From the NCBI GenBank assembly GCA_021399435.1, contig JAJTUP010000089.1, positions 1-64,000 of the forward strand: 64,000 nucleotides of DNA, read 5' to 3'. Every line of letters begins with the position of its first letter. Position 1 is the stretch's first letter. The position numbers and the translations under genes are program-made. Origin of the DNA: Diaporthe sp. PMI_573. Its lineage: Eukaryota; Ascomycota; Sordariomycetes; Diaporthales; Diaporthaceae. This document shows, one piece after another, positions 28,600 to 40,334 of the stretch. The notes below the pieces were generated by a model. That model was not told the origin of the DNA and made no database searches. It saw only the letters and a program-made list of their open reading frames with translations.

Positions 28600-30520
28600 C
28601 TATATAATCCCTACTGGTTTGTTATTCCACTTAAATAAAATACAGCCTTTATCAACAACACCTGCTCCAACTCTCTTATAACGACCATCTACCACCAGCT
28701 CTAATTCTATAACGAGAAGAACATAGCATTTCCGTCTTCAGTCTCCCTCTTCTACCTCTTGTCTCCATAATTCCTTATAGTTTAAACCTATAATCTCAGT
28801 CTAAAAACTACATTTATAATGGAGCCTTCCTAAAATCATACACCAAACCTCTTTTAAATCCCTTATTTCCTTATTAAACTACAAATTACCAACTCTATAA
28901 CTACTATTATCTTGTAAGACTTAGCTAAGATTGGTTGATTTTTTCTTATATGTTTAAAACCTTGTAATACAAGTAGTTATTCTCACAGTGTCTAATATTA
29001 CAGAAGTATCCCATTTAGGTTTTAATTCCTAGACTAGGTAGTCAATTTTGCTAGTATATAATTCTTAAGACTAAGATAGAGGATGCGCCTATTTAGGATA
29101 TTAAATTTAAATTAAGGCGGCCTCTTGGTCTCTCCGCCAAAGAAGTGATTAATGAGTAAACTTATAGAATACCCTAAAGTCAACTTTGGTATCAACTGTC
29201 TTGGCTATAGCATTTATCAGTAACCTAATGGTTGCACCCTTATCTGTATCGTTTGTAAAGTTTAATTCAGAATATTGAATAATTAGCTTGTAAGATATTT
29301 TAAACTTTTTCTGCTCCCTTGCAGCTTTTAGTAATGTAGGGAATTCAGGATCGCTTAGAATGCTACCATAACTATAAAGAGTTAGAAAACCCACAACTAA
29401 TATATCGGATAGAAAATATGTTGTATTATAATATAGAGGGCACTTTACATATTTGCGTATATATATAAGTATTTTATATCACACTCCACTACTACATTCC
29501 CAGTAGGTCTATTGGTCTATAAAGTAAAGTGTTTGCCTTAATAAGGCCCGTTCTTGTAAGACCCATGCTTATATATTTAAGATTCCTTCTTTAACATCTT
29601 TTTTAAAGTTATCCAGAAAGGTAGTGGCGAATATTGATAGACCGCCGGCTTAAGTAGTACAAACCCATTTACCAGGATTTAGTACTGGCCGGGCTAGAAA
29701 CCCTTGAGTAGAGTCTTAAGCTGAGGAAGCAGCAATAGTACAATAAGCTCTATAGAAAACATCTTGTATTTTTTCTACTTCAAATGCCCAATTATCTTTG
29801 TTGCCTTGTAGAATGTAGAGCAAGTCAATCTAGAGATAGCGTATATCAAGTTTTCGTATAACAATAACTATGTCGCAAAAGGTAGCTAGAAGAATATCGA
29901 TATAAAATCTAGTCTTGGTATAAGGTTCTAGATCTTCACTTATAGTAATCTATTTCCCCTTCTTACCAGCAGGTAAATTGCCCTAGCAATAAGAAAGCGT
30001 AATGTATGGTAAGTGCTCTTTAAGAGTAATAAGACAAGTCTTGGCCCAACTTAAGTTACCTAATTGGAATTAGCCTAGTTTAACAAGACGGCCCAGGTTA
30101 ATTAGTTTGGTGGGAAACACCCTTAGTAGCGATTTAAATAAGCACTAGTTGTGTTCTATTCCGCATTTTCCCTAGTCACAAAGGTGTAACCACTCCTTTA
30201 TCAGCTTGAAGTGATCCGGAGACCCTGCTTAAAGAGGCAATGGCAAGCCCCGATTAAGATAATCAAGATCTAAGAGCCTTTAGCATTGGCGTAAATAAGC
30301 TGTCTAAAAACCATAACTTTAAATAGATGAACTCTTATTAGCGCCGAACCTGAGATCAAGAGCTTTAAGGTTATAAGCGTTGGGATTAGGACCCTTAAGA
30401 TTACAATAAAGAGTATATAAACTATATGGAGACCCAGGCAAAGATAATGTGGCAGATTGTCGTACTCCTTGGCAATAGTCTAGAAAGTCGTCTAAGGACA
30501 GGGAACCAAAAGGTTGAGTA
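28600..30520 (-). pseudogene. HET (heterokaryon incompatibility) domain protein, RIP-inactivated
   Basis: Reading the minus strand from about 30520 gives: a Cys-containing N-terminal region (NPNAYNLKALDLRFGANK near 30370); LPYITLSYC followed by a TAG where HET proteins have the Trp of SYxWG (29966-30000); and RKLDIRYL-stop-IDLLYILQGNKD (29789-29858). It continues with FYRAYCTIAASSA at about 29730, all hallmarks of the HET domain ('LGIRYLWIDSLCIIQDD', 'Y--A-CTIAA'). The C-terminal part continues with few stops (29394-29149 is fully open: DPEFPTLLKAAREQKKFKIS) to RYKRVGAGVVDKGCILFK near 28650. HET proteins trigger a cell-death response on fusion of unlike hyphae. Length, about 1.9 kb, fits a full gene. 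All visible breaks are RIP-type stops. Confidence 0.75.
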
Positions 30521-30707
30521 GCTTTAAATTTGAGAGCAGGATTACGTTTAATTTTCTATTAATCTTCTGTATACTAGAAACATTTAGCAGGTTAAGATAA
30601 TTAGAATTAAAATATATACTCACCCACTATATAATCACAAGCTTCTTGATTACTAATGGATCTTTAAAGAGTGTATAGAAAGATAATAATATTTACCCGC
30701 TATTTTA

Positions 30708-31057
30708 TCATTAAAAACACCCAGGTTAAAAACAAGCCCTGAGAAAGGGTAGGCAGGGAGTAACACTTATAAACTATTTTATTATCAAAATTACCCAGGT
30801 TAGGAACAAGCCTTGAGAAAAGGTAGGCAGGGGGTAATACTTACACGCTATTTTACCATTAAAATTACCTAGGTTAGGAATAAGCCTTAAGAATAGATAG
30901 GTAGGGAATAACACTTACAAGCTATTTTACTATTAAAAACACCCGGGTTAGAAATAAGCCTTGAGATAGGGTAGTCAGGGCAGTAATACTTACTTTCTAT
31001 TTCACCATTAAAATTACCCGGGTCAGGAATAAGCCTTGAAAAAGGGTAGGTAGGTCT
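30708..31057. repeat. 74-bp minisatellite, first block
   Basis: Five units with a measured spacing of 74-75 bp, each containing a version of CACCCGGGTTAGAAATAAGC, TTGAGAAAGGGTAGGCAGGG and TAATACTTAC. The units differ by transitions. The array resumes at 31577 after a foreign insertion. Confidence 0.85.
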
Positions 31058-31576
31058 GAAGGTTGGTGGATCGAATGGGAGTCAGGTAGCAGTAGGGTGC
31101 ACTGAGGTCTTGTTGGGACGCTTGAGAATGGTTTGGACAACTTTGCATTGAATTCGAGTGGGCTTCTGTCAGCCCTCCTCACAGTCCCTCCGACATGACC
31201 TCAACCCTGGGCACGCTGCGGTTGGCTCTGGTGCAGGAATGGAGGGGCCGGAAAATTCGGCCCTCAGACCCACCATCTTTGGCTTCAAACAGCCAGCCAA
31301 CCCTAACCCTGACAGTAACCAAACTAAATACAGATAAACTTCAGAAATCAGGCTATCTAACAAACTAGGTTACATGCTTTTTGGGTAAGAAATAAGGGGA
31401 ATGCAGAGGTTCGAAGTTAGGGTCTTAAAACAGCCCAAAAAATCGGCTCACGGCCACCAAACTCATCTCCCAGCGCGCACGCCACTAGCAAAAAGTCTAG
31501 GGTAACTCCTTCCGTGAAGTCTAGGGTAACTCCCTACGTGCAGCGCCCACACCTAAATGAGCGTTTCCGTTTAACA
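31058..31576. mobile_element. GC-rich insertion splitting the minisatellite
   Basis: About 520 bp of balanced-composition DNA lies exactly where the 74-bp array is interrupted; array sequence ending GGGTAGGTAGG resumes as CAGTAGGGAATAATAC. It contains a 20-bp tandem string (AAGTCTAGGGTAACTCCTTC, then a similar copy) and a tRNA B-box-like GGTTCGAAGTTAG near 31414. It shows no RIP, unlike both flanks. It could be a SINE-like or other short non-autonomous element; no TIR or clear target duplication was found. Confidence 0.5.
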
Positions 31577-31700
31577 GTAGGGAATAATACTTACAAGCTA
31601 TTTCACCATTAAAAACACCCGGGTTAGAAACAACCCTTGAGAATGGGTAGGCAAGAGTAATACTTACTTCCTATTTCACTATTATAAACACTAAGGTTAG
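31577..31700. repeat. 74-bp minisatellite, second block
   Basis: One full unit and a degenerate one (spacing about 73 bp) continue the array after the insertion. Confidence 0.75.
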
Positions 31701-31789
31701 AGATCATAACTTTTTTTATAAGAACCTAAAGCCTATTTTCTATGTAGATTAACCTACTGATTTGTAATCTCTATTATTTCTCTCATCTC

Positions 31790-33500
31790 GTCCCATCTTA
31801 ACTATTTTCTGTTAGTTTATATTTCTAGTATTGCTTAATGCTTTATAAATTAATAACTTAACTTAAAAACTAAGTTTAATTATACTTATAACTATTAAAA
31901 AGCCTTTTATAAAAATTTAAAAGTTATTAAAAACTAGTTTAAGCTACTTTAAATATAATAAATAAATATAAAATTATAAATAATAATCTTTATAACTTTA
32001 ATAAAACTAGCTTTATAATAAGTATAATTATTATAATACTAGTAGTTATATAAGCTAATAAGTATAAAAAGACTAAGTTTATCTAACTTAATAATTAAGA
32101 ATAAATAACTATTATTAAATATATTAATATAATAAGCTAATATATTTTATTATTTATAATTATTTAAAGTACTTATTATTTTATAACTTAAATTATAAAG
32201 TTAAGTTTTCTTTAATAATTAAGTAATTAAGCTTATTTTAATAAATAAATAAATAATAAAACTAGCTTAAAATAAACTTACTATTTTAATAAGTCTATTA
32301 AAAGTAAATAAAAAGTATATATTAAATATTAATTTTAAATAGCTATAAAAGCTATATATTAGCTAAGTTTAACTAGTATTATAAGAATAATAATATTATC
32401 TTTATTAATATACTATTATATTCTTTTTATTTAATTTAACTATTAAATATTATAATATATTTACTTTTAAAGCATATATATAATAATTAAATTAACCTTT
32501 TTATTTAAGCTTTTATTAATTATATTATTAAGTTTAAGTTTTTTATTATATTTAAAGCAGCTTATAATAAAACTTTTATAAATAATAATATAAAGGCTAT
32601 ATTTAAAGGAGCTAAAATCTTATCTTAAAACTTAAATTCTATTATTTTTAAGCTTAATATTTACTTATAAACTTTATTATTATTTATACCTACTTCTCTT
32701 AAAATTAAAAGTTATAAATACTCTTTAATACTTAATTAAACTATTTAATAATTAAGTTTTTATTAAGGGTAAGATCTTAGCTTATTAAGGAAGCTCTTTT
32801 ATACTAATTATAAAGTTATAAACTAAATAATAAAGGGTATATAAGTAATAATATACTTAATTATACTTATAGGCCAGTATATTTAAATACTTTAAAAGGC
32901 TAATATAGTACTTATAAAATATTAAAAAGCTAAAAAGAGCTAAGTATAGCTTAAAGAGGTACTTAGTATTAAGGATTCTTAAGTAAAATTAAAGAGAAAT
33001 AAAAAGAAAAGTAGCTAGCTAGTAAAATATTTAGTAGTACGAAGGAGTTAGTCTGCTTTAAACTAACGAAAGAAGATTATAGCAACTATAATAAAACTAA
33101 GTATAATATATAAACTTATAAGAAAAATATAAAACACTTTAATTAGTTAAATTTTAAATAAATTATAGCTTTTTTAATATAATTAGCTTTAATTAATACT
33201 AATATATATATTTAAGTAGTTTATTATAAACTGCATTTTTAATAATATAATTAATATTAATTAAGTAGTTTTTATTAAAAGTTAGCTATTTTAAACTTAT
33301 ATTATACTTATATTAAGTACTTTAAATTAATAAAAATTAATTAAAAATAAGTAATTAATATAATTAATATTAATTAGTGCTAATTTTTAATTTATTTATA
33401 TACTTTAATATAATATTAAAGTTAATAAAAGTTAATAAAGCTAATAAAAGTATATAAGTATATAATATTTATAAACTAACTAGTAAATTATATTAAGTAA
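31790..33500 (+). mobile_element. Older, RIP-saturated copy of the downstream pogo element
   Basis: It aligns base-for-base with 34200-35913 at a constant offset of about 2410 bp and in the same orientation. For example CTTTAATAAAACTAGCTTTA here corresponds to CTTTGATGAGACTGGCTTTA downstream; later, AAGGGTAAGATCTTAGCTTA corresponds to AAAGGCAAAATCTCGGCCTA. Nearly every C and G of the younger copy is T or A here. The first part of the element is missing, replaced on the left by the minisatellite. No coding sense remains. Confidence 0.85.
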
Positions 33501-33590
33501 TTTAAAAAAGCTTAATTTAAATACTTTAATATAAGTAATTAATAAGTAATTTAATTATTTATAAAGTAATAAAATAAAGAAAATAATATA

Positions 33591-33745
33591 ACATAGTTGG
33601 ACACCCAGCCGCGCAGGACACCTACCCGCGCACTTTTGCTAACTTCGCCAACTTTAGCCAACCCTGGCACCCACTAAGTGCCAAAGAGTTAATTAAAATT
33701 AGCACCAATTGGTGCCAACTGCTTTAAATTGCTTATTTTTAATTA
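33591..33745 (+). repeat. Left TIR of RIP-damaged pogo element
   Basis: Matches the complement of about 35762-35913. Differences are transitions, e.g. GCGCAGGACACC versus GTACAGGATATC. Confidence 0.8.
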
Positions 33746-33913
33746 ATCTAGTTAATTTAGAGTTATAGTAAGATTATAGTACTAGTCTGAAAGTTTAAAG
33801 TTTTAGTGGGCGGGTTTATTTTTGGTACAGATTGTGTTTTCGTTTTTTACGTTAGTCTTGCATTACTCTACCTACTTAAATATTTAATACGCTAAAAATT
33901 AATATCTATAATG

Positions 33914-35080
33914 CCAATCTACTTAAAAGAAGACAAAATTTAACTATTACTCTAGGCAATTAAGAATTCTAAAAAAATTAAAAGAAACCCTTAAGTACAC
34001 GTTAGGCTTTACGGATCTTTAATGTCCCTAAATCTACTCTACGTGACAGGATAAATAAACGACCGTATTGTAAAAGATTATATGTTAACGACTATAAATT
34101 TTAACCGATTGAAGAGCAAATGCTTGTCTGATATATTATTGACCAGGATGTATAAGGATTTCTAATGCAGCTTTCTGGTATAAAAGATATAGCCAACCTC
34201 CTACTGGCATTATATAATAGCAAGCCTGTTGGTACTAGATGGGTATGACGCTTTATGGATACACAACTAAGCTTGAAAACCAGGTTTAATCGGCCTTATA
34301 ACTATTAGAGGGCCCTCTGCGAAGATCCTAAGGTTATTAGGAACTGGTTTTGACTGCTTTGCAACATAATGGCCAAGTATGGAATTACGGATAATAATCT
34401 CTATAACTTTGATGAGACTGGCTTTATAATGGGCCAGATAACCTCAACTCTAGTTGTTACACACTCTAATCGGCATAGAAAGGCTAAATCTATACAGCCT
34501 GGAAACCGAGAATGGGTAACGGCTATTAAATGCATTAATGCAAAGGGCTGGTGTATCCTGCCGTTCATTATTATACAAGGCGCCTACTACCTTGCAACTA
34601 GACTATAGAGTCAGGTTTTCTAAATGATTGGGTAATTAAGCCTACTCTAAATAGATGGACAGATAATTAGACTGGTCTGGAATAGATTTAGTACTTTAAC
34701 AAGTATATAATTAAGCAAACCACGGGCAAATACCGGATGCTTATCCTAGATAGATACAAGAGCTATATATCGGCAGACTTTAAAAACTACTACAAGACAA
34801 ACAACATTATCCCTATTAGCATACCGGTACATTTATCTTATTTGCTTTAGCCATTAGACATTTTATTATATTTGCCATTAAAGTATGCATATAGTAATAA
34901 GATCAATCTTTTTATCCGGGCCTCTATTAACTATATTACTAAATCCGAGTTCTTTATCGTATTTAAGACAGCCTACAACAAGGTTTTTACAAAAGACAAT
35001 ATATTATCCGGGTTTAGAGGAGCCGGTATTTCTTCTTGGGACCCAGATTCTATTATTTCCAAGCTAGATGTCTGCCTATA
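33914..35080 (+). pseudogene. pogo transposase, RIP-inactivated
   Basis: The N-terminal region (from MPIYLKEDKI at about 33911) has many stops. A long open piece at 34369-34608 reads KYGITDNNLYNFDETGFIMG (first catalytic Asp) and QPGNREWVTAIKCINAKGWC. Further on, RMLILDRYKSYISADF corresponds to the second catalytic region (usual LILDGHESH; the Gly and His are changed). A stop followed by PLDILLYLPLK replaces the usual QPLD motif, and KDNILSGFRGAGISSWDPDS ends the catalytic domain. All key changes are C-to-T or G-to-A. Confidence 0.85.
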
Positions 35081-35761
35081 AACTCTAGTATAATTACTCC
35101 CTCTGTTACTATTAAAATAAAATTTATAGATACCTTTTAATGCCTACTAGACTATCTAGTAATTAAGTTTTATTAAAGGCAAAATCTCGGCCTATTAAAG
35201 AAGCTTTCCTATATTAATTATCCAGGTAGTTGAGAAGTTTACAAAGGGCATATAAATAATGGCGCATTAGATCACTCTTTTAAATAATCGGGTCTATATT
35301 CTTGAGAAGGCTAATATTGGGCTTGCTAAGCGTCGAAGGGCTAAAAGAAGTCGGGTATAGCTTGGCGGAGCACTTAGTATTAAGAACTCTTAGGTTATAA
35401 TTAAAGAAAAACAAAAGGGAAAGCAGCTAGCTAATAATATAGCTAGTAATAGCGAGGAGGCAGTCTATAGCAGACTGGGCAAATGACAATATAGCAATTG
35501 CAATAAGACTAGGCATAATGTAAAAACTTATAAAAATAATGCAAAAGAGTCTAGTAAGTTAGATTTAGAGTATATAATAGTACATTCTTAAGCAGTCTGT
35601 GGCGGACCGCCTAAATAGTTGGTCTGGCTGGTATAGATTGAAGTTAATTCTATATAGCTAAAATGCTCTATTTTAATAAGAAACCCGATTTTCCCACCAA
35701 AAGTCAGCTACTTTAGACTAGTACTACAGCTATGTTAACCCTTCTTAATTAATAAAATTAA

Positions 35762-35913
35762 TTAGAAACAAGTAATTAAAAACAGTTGGTACCAATTAGT
35801 GCCAATTTTAATTAATACCTTTATACTTAGTGGGTGCCAGGGTTGGCTAAAGTTGGCAAAGTTAGTAAAAGTGTGCGGGTAGATATCCTGTACGGCTGGG
35901 TATCCAACTATGT
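35762..35913 (-). repeat. Right TIR of RIP-damaged pogo element
   Basis: Reverse complement of the left terminus, ending at ...CCAACTATGT before TA. Confidence 0.8.
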
Positions 35914-36365
35914 TATATATATTATATAATAAAAAACTACTAATATTAAAACATAAGCTTATATATAATACTTAAATTTAAAAGTATAAGGTTTAAAATA
36001 GCTTATTAATAGTACTACTAGCTTGCTACTAGCTAATTACTAGCTAATAGCTTTAATAGCTTAAATAGCTTATAATAAATTTAAATATAAGCTTTATTTT
36101 AAAGTAAAACTTATATTTTATATACTACTTTTAAATATAAATAATATACTAATATATATATTTATATATATATATATATATAATACTTAATTAATAATAT
36201 TACTAATATAAACTTTATAAGTTACTTATTAAACTTTATAAAAGTTTAATATAATTATAATATTTAATAAAAAATTTAAGAAATAAAAAGCTTAATAAAA
36301 AGTAAATATAAAATATATATTTTTTTTTTAAATATATATATAGCTATTATTTTTATATTAAGTAG
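35914..36365. other. Extremely AT-rich spacer
   Basis: Almost pure A/T with TA repeats and no sense in any frame. It is probably RIP-saturated repeat DNA like the older pogo copy. Confidence 0.6.
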
Positions 36366-39300
36366 GTAATTAAAACTAGCTAGATAGGCAGACATTAGCT
36401 GGCTCAACCAGTCTAAACAGCATCATATAGCTAACGTAGCCATGGCCTAGCATATTCTCAGGCTTTTCATATTTAAAGGAAACTTCAGTACTCTCATAAG
36501 CTCTAATTCTAGATTCATTTTGGTCATATTTATCTTCTCAACCTTTAGTAATAACCCATCCCTTAAATCCAAACAACCACAAGCCATTTCTATTTACTAA
36601 AACAACAACCTATTCATCATATCAACAACCATATCTATACAAAACACTAAGTTGCTTGCTGGCTAGAGAGAGTTCTATAGCAAGAAACCCGGCGCAGAGC
36701 CTCTCACGCATAGAGAAGTATGTCTTATCCCTTATAATCATGCCATCTCTTAAATTATTAAAGACTAACCCCGGCCTTGCCTTCTAATAGTATAGGCCAG
36801 GAGTTAAAGTTAGCAATAACGCTGCTCCTAAGTTTAGTGTAAAGGTATACAAGCCTGAAACAACCCCCTGTAAAGACTCCTTTAAGCCAAATACAAAGTC
36901 AGAAGTCCCAGGGTAAGGGCAAAACAACATTATAACAGTATAAATAGATGCCCTAGGCAGCCTCCCTGGTACTACATCCGCCTCTATCTATAACGCGACA
37001 TAGTTTGGCAAGCCCGTACAAGGGGAGTCAAGTGCTAAGACCTATAGTAACAAGACAGAGTGCTGTACAGGTCTCGAGGGTTACCTTTAGTACAGCCAGC
37101 CCGCCACAACAAGTAATAACTCTATCAAGAAAAAGGCCCGGGCAATAGGAGCTAACCTTAAAAGGCGTGCTGACAAATTAAAAAGGTAGAAGGGGGCTAG
37201 TGATATAGTCGAAAGAGGTATTAACTAGCCTAGGGCTAAGAATATAGAGCCTGTTAGCGTAGAAGAGCTTACTTCTAAGAGACAATAAGCTGTAAGAGGT
37301 AGTATTACTTCTATTATACAGGACAGTAATAATATTTTAGTAGGACTATAATTATACTAACTATTAATATAACAAATTTAAAGGGAATTTTAGAAATAAT
37401 TTTAGATTCTACCTCACCTTAACATTCTTTATAAAAAACTTAGTATTTTTCCTACTTAAGCCCTAGCAGTATATTGTTGATAGCAAAATTTAGAATATTA
37501 CTATATAGCTAGTTTAAATTACTCTTATACTCACTAAGTCTAGATAAAATTTAAGTCTTTATTGCTTGCTAACTCCTGCAATACTTAATTTAAAAGCCTT
37601 AGGCTTCTAAAAGAATTTAGGTATTTAGTTTCTATATTTAGTAGAGGGTGCTAAATAAGAAACATTTCTCGAGGTATTAAATTCTATATTAATCTTAACA
37701 CATTATTAGAAACAGAAATAGATAAGATAGTTTTACGTTTTCGCTAAAGATCATTATTTTATTTAACCCCCCCTCCCCCTTTAATATATAGAAGTAATAT
37801 AACCGTTACTGTTTCAATTTCTATATTATATTAAATACTTATTTTAATTATTACAAGGTTTTATTTACAAAGTCAATAAAGTAAAAAATTCAGGCAATAT
37901 AAGTTAAAATTTAAGCAATTAAAATAGTATTAAAGTAATAATAAAGAAAAACTATTCCTTTCTTGCTTCTATATTTTATGCTAAATTTTATCTACTATAA
38001 GAGACCTTAGATAGATATCTGCTAATATATTATAAGACTTGCCTCAATTCTAACAGGTTAAGCTAAGGGAAGATAAATTAGCTTAGCTATATTCTAACGG
38101 CTTTTATAGGGAAAACATATCTAAGCTATAGATATACGTAGAACGGCTCGAAGCTTATTACGAGAACTAAGACCGATATTACCTGGTTTATAGTAACTTA
38201 GTTTTAATTAAGGCATATTAATAATTTCTTCCACCTAGATTTACCTAGAGGTTTTAGTAGATTTAGTATAGGTATTTATATATAGTATTATATTAACTAA
38301 AAGTTTATAAAACTACTTCTACTTTAAACCATAAGTAATAACTAATAGGATTAGAAGTAAGATAAAGATCTTAAGTATATAATTTACAAGACTCGATAAA
38401 GTTTAGATAAATGTTACAGTCTCTTTGGTTGCTCCACTGGTTCCTGTTATCTAGATATCTAACTTTTATATTAAACAACATCTCTAACCCCTTAATGCCT
38501 AGGCTTAATAAGACATAAGTAGATTTAAGAGTAAGTCTATAAAATATACTATACAAGCCTTACATAGAGTATTTAAAATATCCTCTAATTAATAAGATTA
38601 TAGATTAAGTTTAAACAAAGATTTAATAATAACCAAGATTACTTAAATCTACAGACAACTTTCTACTAAGATTATAATTACATTATAACTTTATATAGTA
38701 TTACCCAAGTACTGCCAGCCTTGAGTAATATTAATGTTTAATGTCCTATATTCTCGCTATATTATAAGGTTGCAAATTAACCAACACTCTACACTTATAA
38801 TATTAATATAGTGTTACAGTAGATATTTGTAGCTGCTCTTTTGGCCGTTACTGCGGCTTGGTACTTTCTACCTAAATAGGTTAGTAATTTACTATCCATT
38901 TAAGCCGGAGATCTCGGCTTTCAAATTCCGCTAATAATAAGTCATCCTTAGATAAATAAGATTATTAGTTTCTTTCCTTAATTAAGTTGGGCATAATTAA
39001 ATCAAGGTAGACGTTCTTAGCTGCTATTAAAGGTTAAAGCTTAATAAACTGTAGACTAATTAAATTAAAAAGCTTGTAATATTAAATTGCTAAAAAGGCG
39101 GAAATCTAAGCGCTAAGATACTTGTTATAGTTACTCCTAAAATAACCTAAACTTTTATCTTATTACCCGCTTCTAGAAGCCTGCATATATCTTGCCGCAA
39201 AGCATTTTAAAAATATCGCTAGCCGCCCACTAGAAGCAATTATATACATTAGGCATCTCTGCTCTATAAGTATATAGCAGCCCTAGTACGATTTCCGTTA

Positions 39301-40010
39301 TTTATTTATCGCTATAACCATTTATCTTTCCCAACCCCGGTTTCCCCTAGAGTTAATTGCCTACAGACAAGAAGTATAATCTCGTTATTAACAAACTTGT
39401 AGTTTAAGTACATTGCCCTAACTACTGCTTAGCCAAGGCATAAAAAGACAACTTTATCTTCGGTTTACACCTAAATCCTGCAAGTAACAAGGTTTATAAA
39501 ATTATATACTATAGGCCATTATAGATATATAGACGACTCTTTAAATATATTCTGTATATTTAAGTAATAACAACTTGGCATGCCTTCTAGGAAAGGCCTA
39601 ACGACTAAGTAACGCGGCTTAGTGCCATACTATAATATGTATTAGCCTGCTTCAACTATCTATTTAGCTACATCCCACTTAGCTTAAGCTTAATCATGCC
39701 CTAGTTTCTAGAATAGTCTACTACCTCTACATACTATATAAAAGCAACAGCTAACTTTTAAAAAGAAAGAAGTAAGCAAAGTAGTAATCTATACACAACG
39801 TTTATCTATATAGAATAAAGCTAATATAACAATCTTAGAGTAATTTAACACCAATTCCAGCCTCTATAATAAGATCCCCTCTAGACATATATTATAGCAA
39901 GATGTTACCCTTATAGAGCCTGTATATAGTACCCAGGAATTTTAAAACTAAACAGACGTCTCGACAAATCACTATACCTACACACTGCCAGATCTAGCTA
40001 GATGCCGCTT
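36366..40010. other. RIP-degraded DNA, unassigned, probably several genes
   Basis: Moderately AT-rich with long stretches that read well apart from TAG/TAA stops. Examples: about 36700-37330 on either strand (plus strand PETTPCKDSFKPNTKSEVPG), 38371-38556 on the minus strand (61 codons, SLGIKGLEMLFNIKVRYLD), and about 39240-40000 on the plus strand. I could not match any of these to a family. A C-rich run (CCCCCCTCCCCC) lies at about 37768. No LTR or TIR pair was found. Confidence 0.45.
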
Positions 40011-40015
40011 ACTAC

Positions 40016-40334
40016 TAAAAACGTGGACACCAAAGCCGAGCATATGTGCCCAAGTTCTGCTGGCCCCTTAGAAAGAGAGAGAAAACTACTCGAGGGCTCT
40101 AACACGAAGAAAGAAGAGATAATAAAAAAGGGCTAGAAAGGCTACAAAGGTAATAAAAGCAGTAATTAGGTTCTAATTAAACAATATCACAGGTTATCAA
40201 ATAATAATAATAGAAGAATGAGTTAAATTATTGCTTTAGCCCTCAAGAAGGGTAGAAGCTAGTCCGGTACTTATAGTATAGATGGCCAAGAAAAATTCAT
40301 CATACTAGCTATGTAAAACACTGTACCCTATAAC
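40016..40334 (-). repeat. 3' LTR of Gypsy element (RIP-mutated copy)
   Basis: 319 bp, gap-free alignment with 51653-51971. By hand count about 35 bases differ, all transitions, and all but one are T/A here against C/G in the right LTR. LTR limits were set by the ACTAC repeat. A canonical TG...CA reading would shift the ends inward by about 8 bp on one side, so limits are uncertain by a few bases. Confidence 0.85.

Larger units (their letters stand above)
33591..35913 (+). mobile_element. pogo-type transposon, RIP-damaged, complete ends
   Basis: A 2323-bp element bounded by TA dinucleotides, with inverted termini starting ACATAGTTGGACACCCAGCC on the left and ACATAGTTGGATACCCAGCC on the complement of the right. 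Homology of the termini extends about 150 bp inward, including TTTAGCCAACCCTGGCACCC in both. It contains one transposase relic. Its flanks on both sides are older, more AT-rich DNA. Confidence 0.88.

Noticed and set aside
30708..31057. Regular repeats considered as a CRISPR array
   Set aside because: The whole 74-bp unit repeats without unique spacers, and the DNA is clearly fungal; it is a minisatellite.
31299..31312. CCCTAACCCT telomere-like string
   Set aside because: A single copy-and-a-half inside a GC-rich insertion; no array, so not telomeric.
31410..31425. tRNA-type B box GGTTCGAAGTT as evidence for a tRNA gene
   Set aside because: No cloverleaf could be drawn around it; kept only as a hint of SINE origin.
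38371..38556. Open minus-strand frame considered as Copia reverse transcriptase or integrase
   Set aside because: No catalytic motif; the resemblance was too weak to name.
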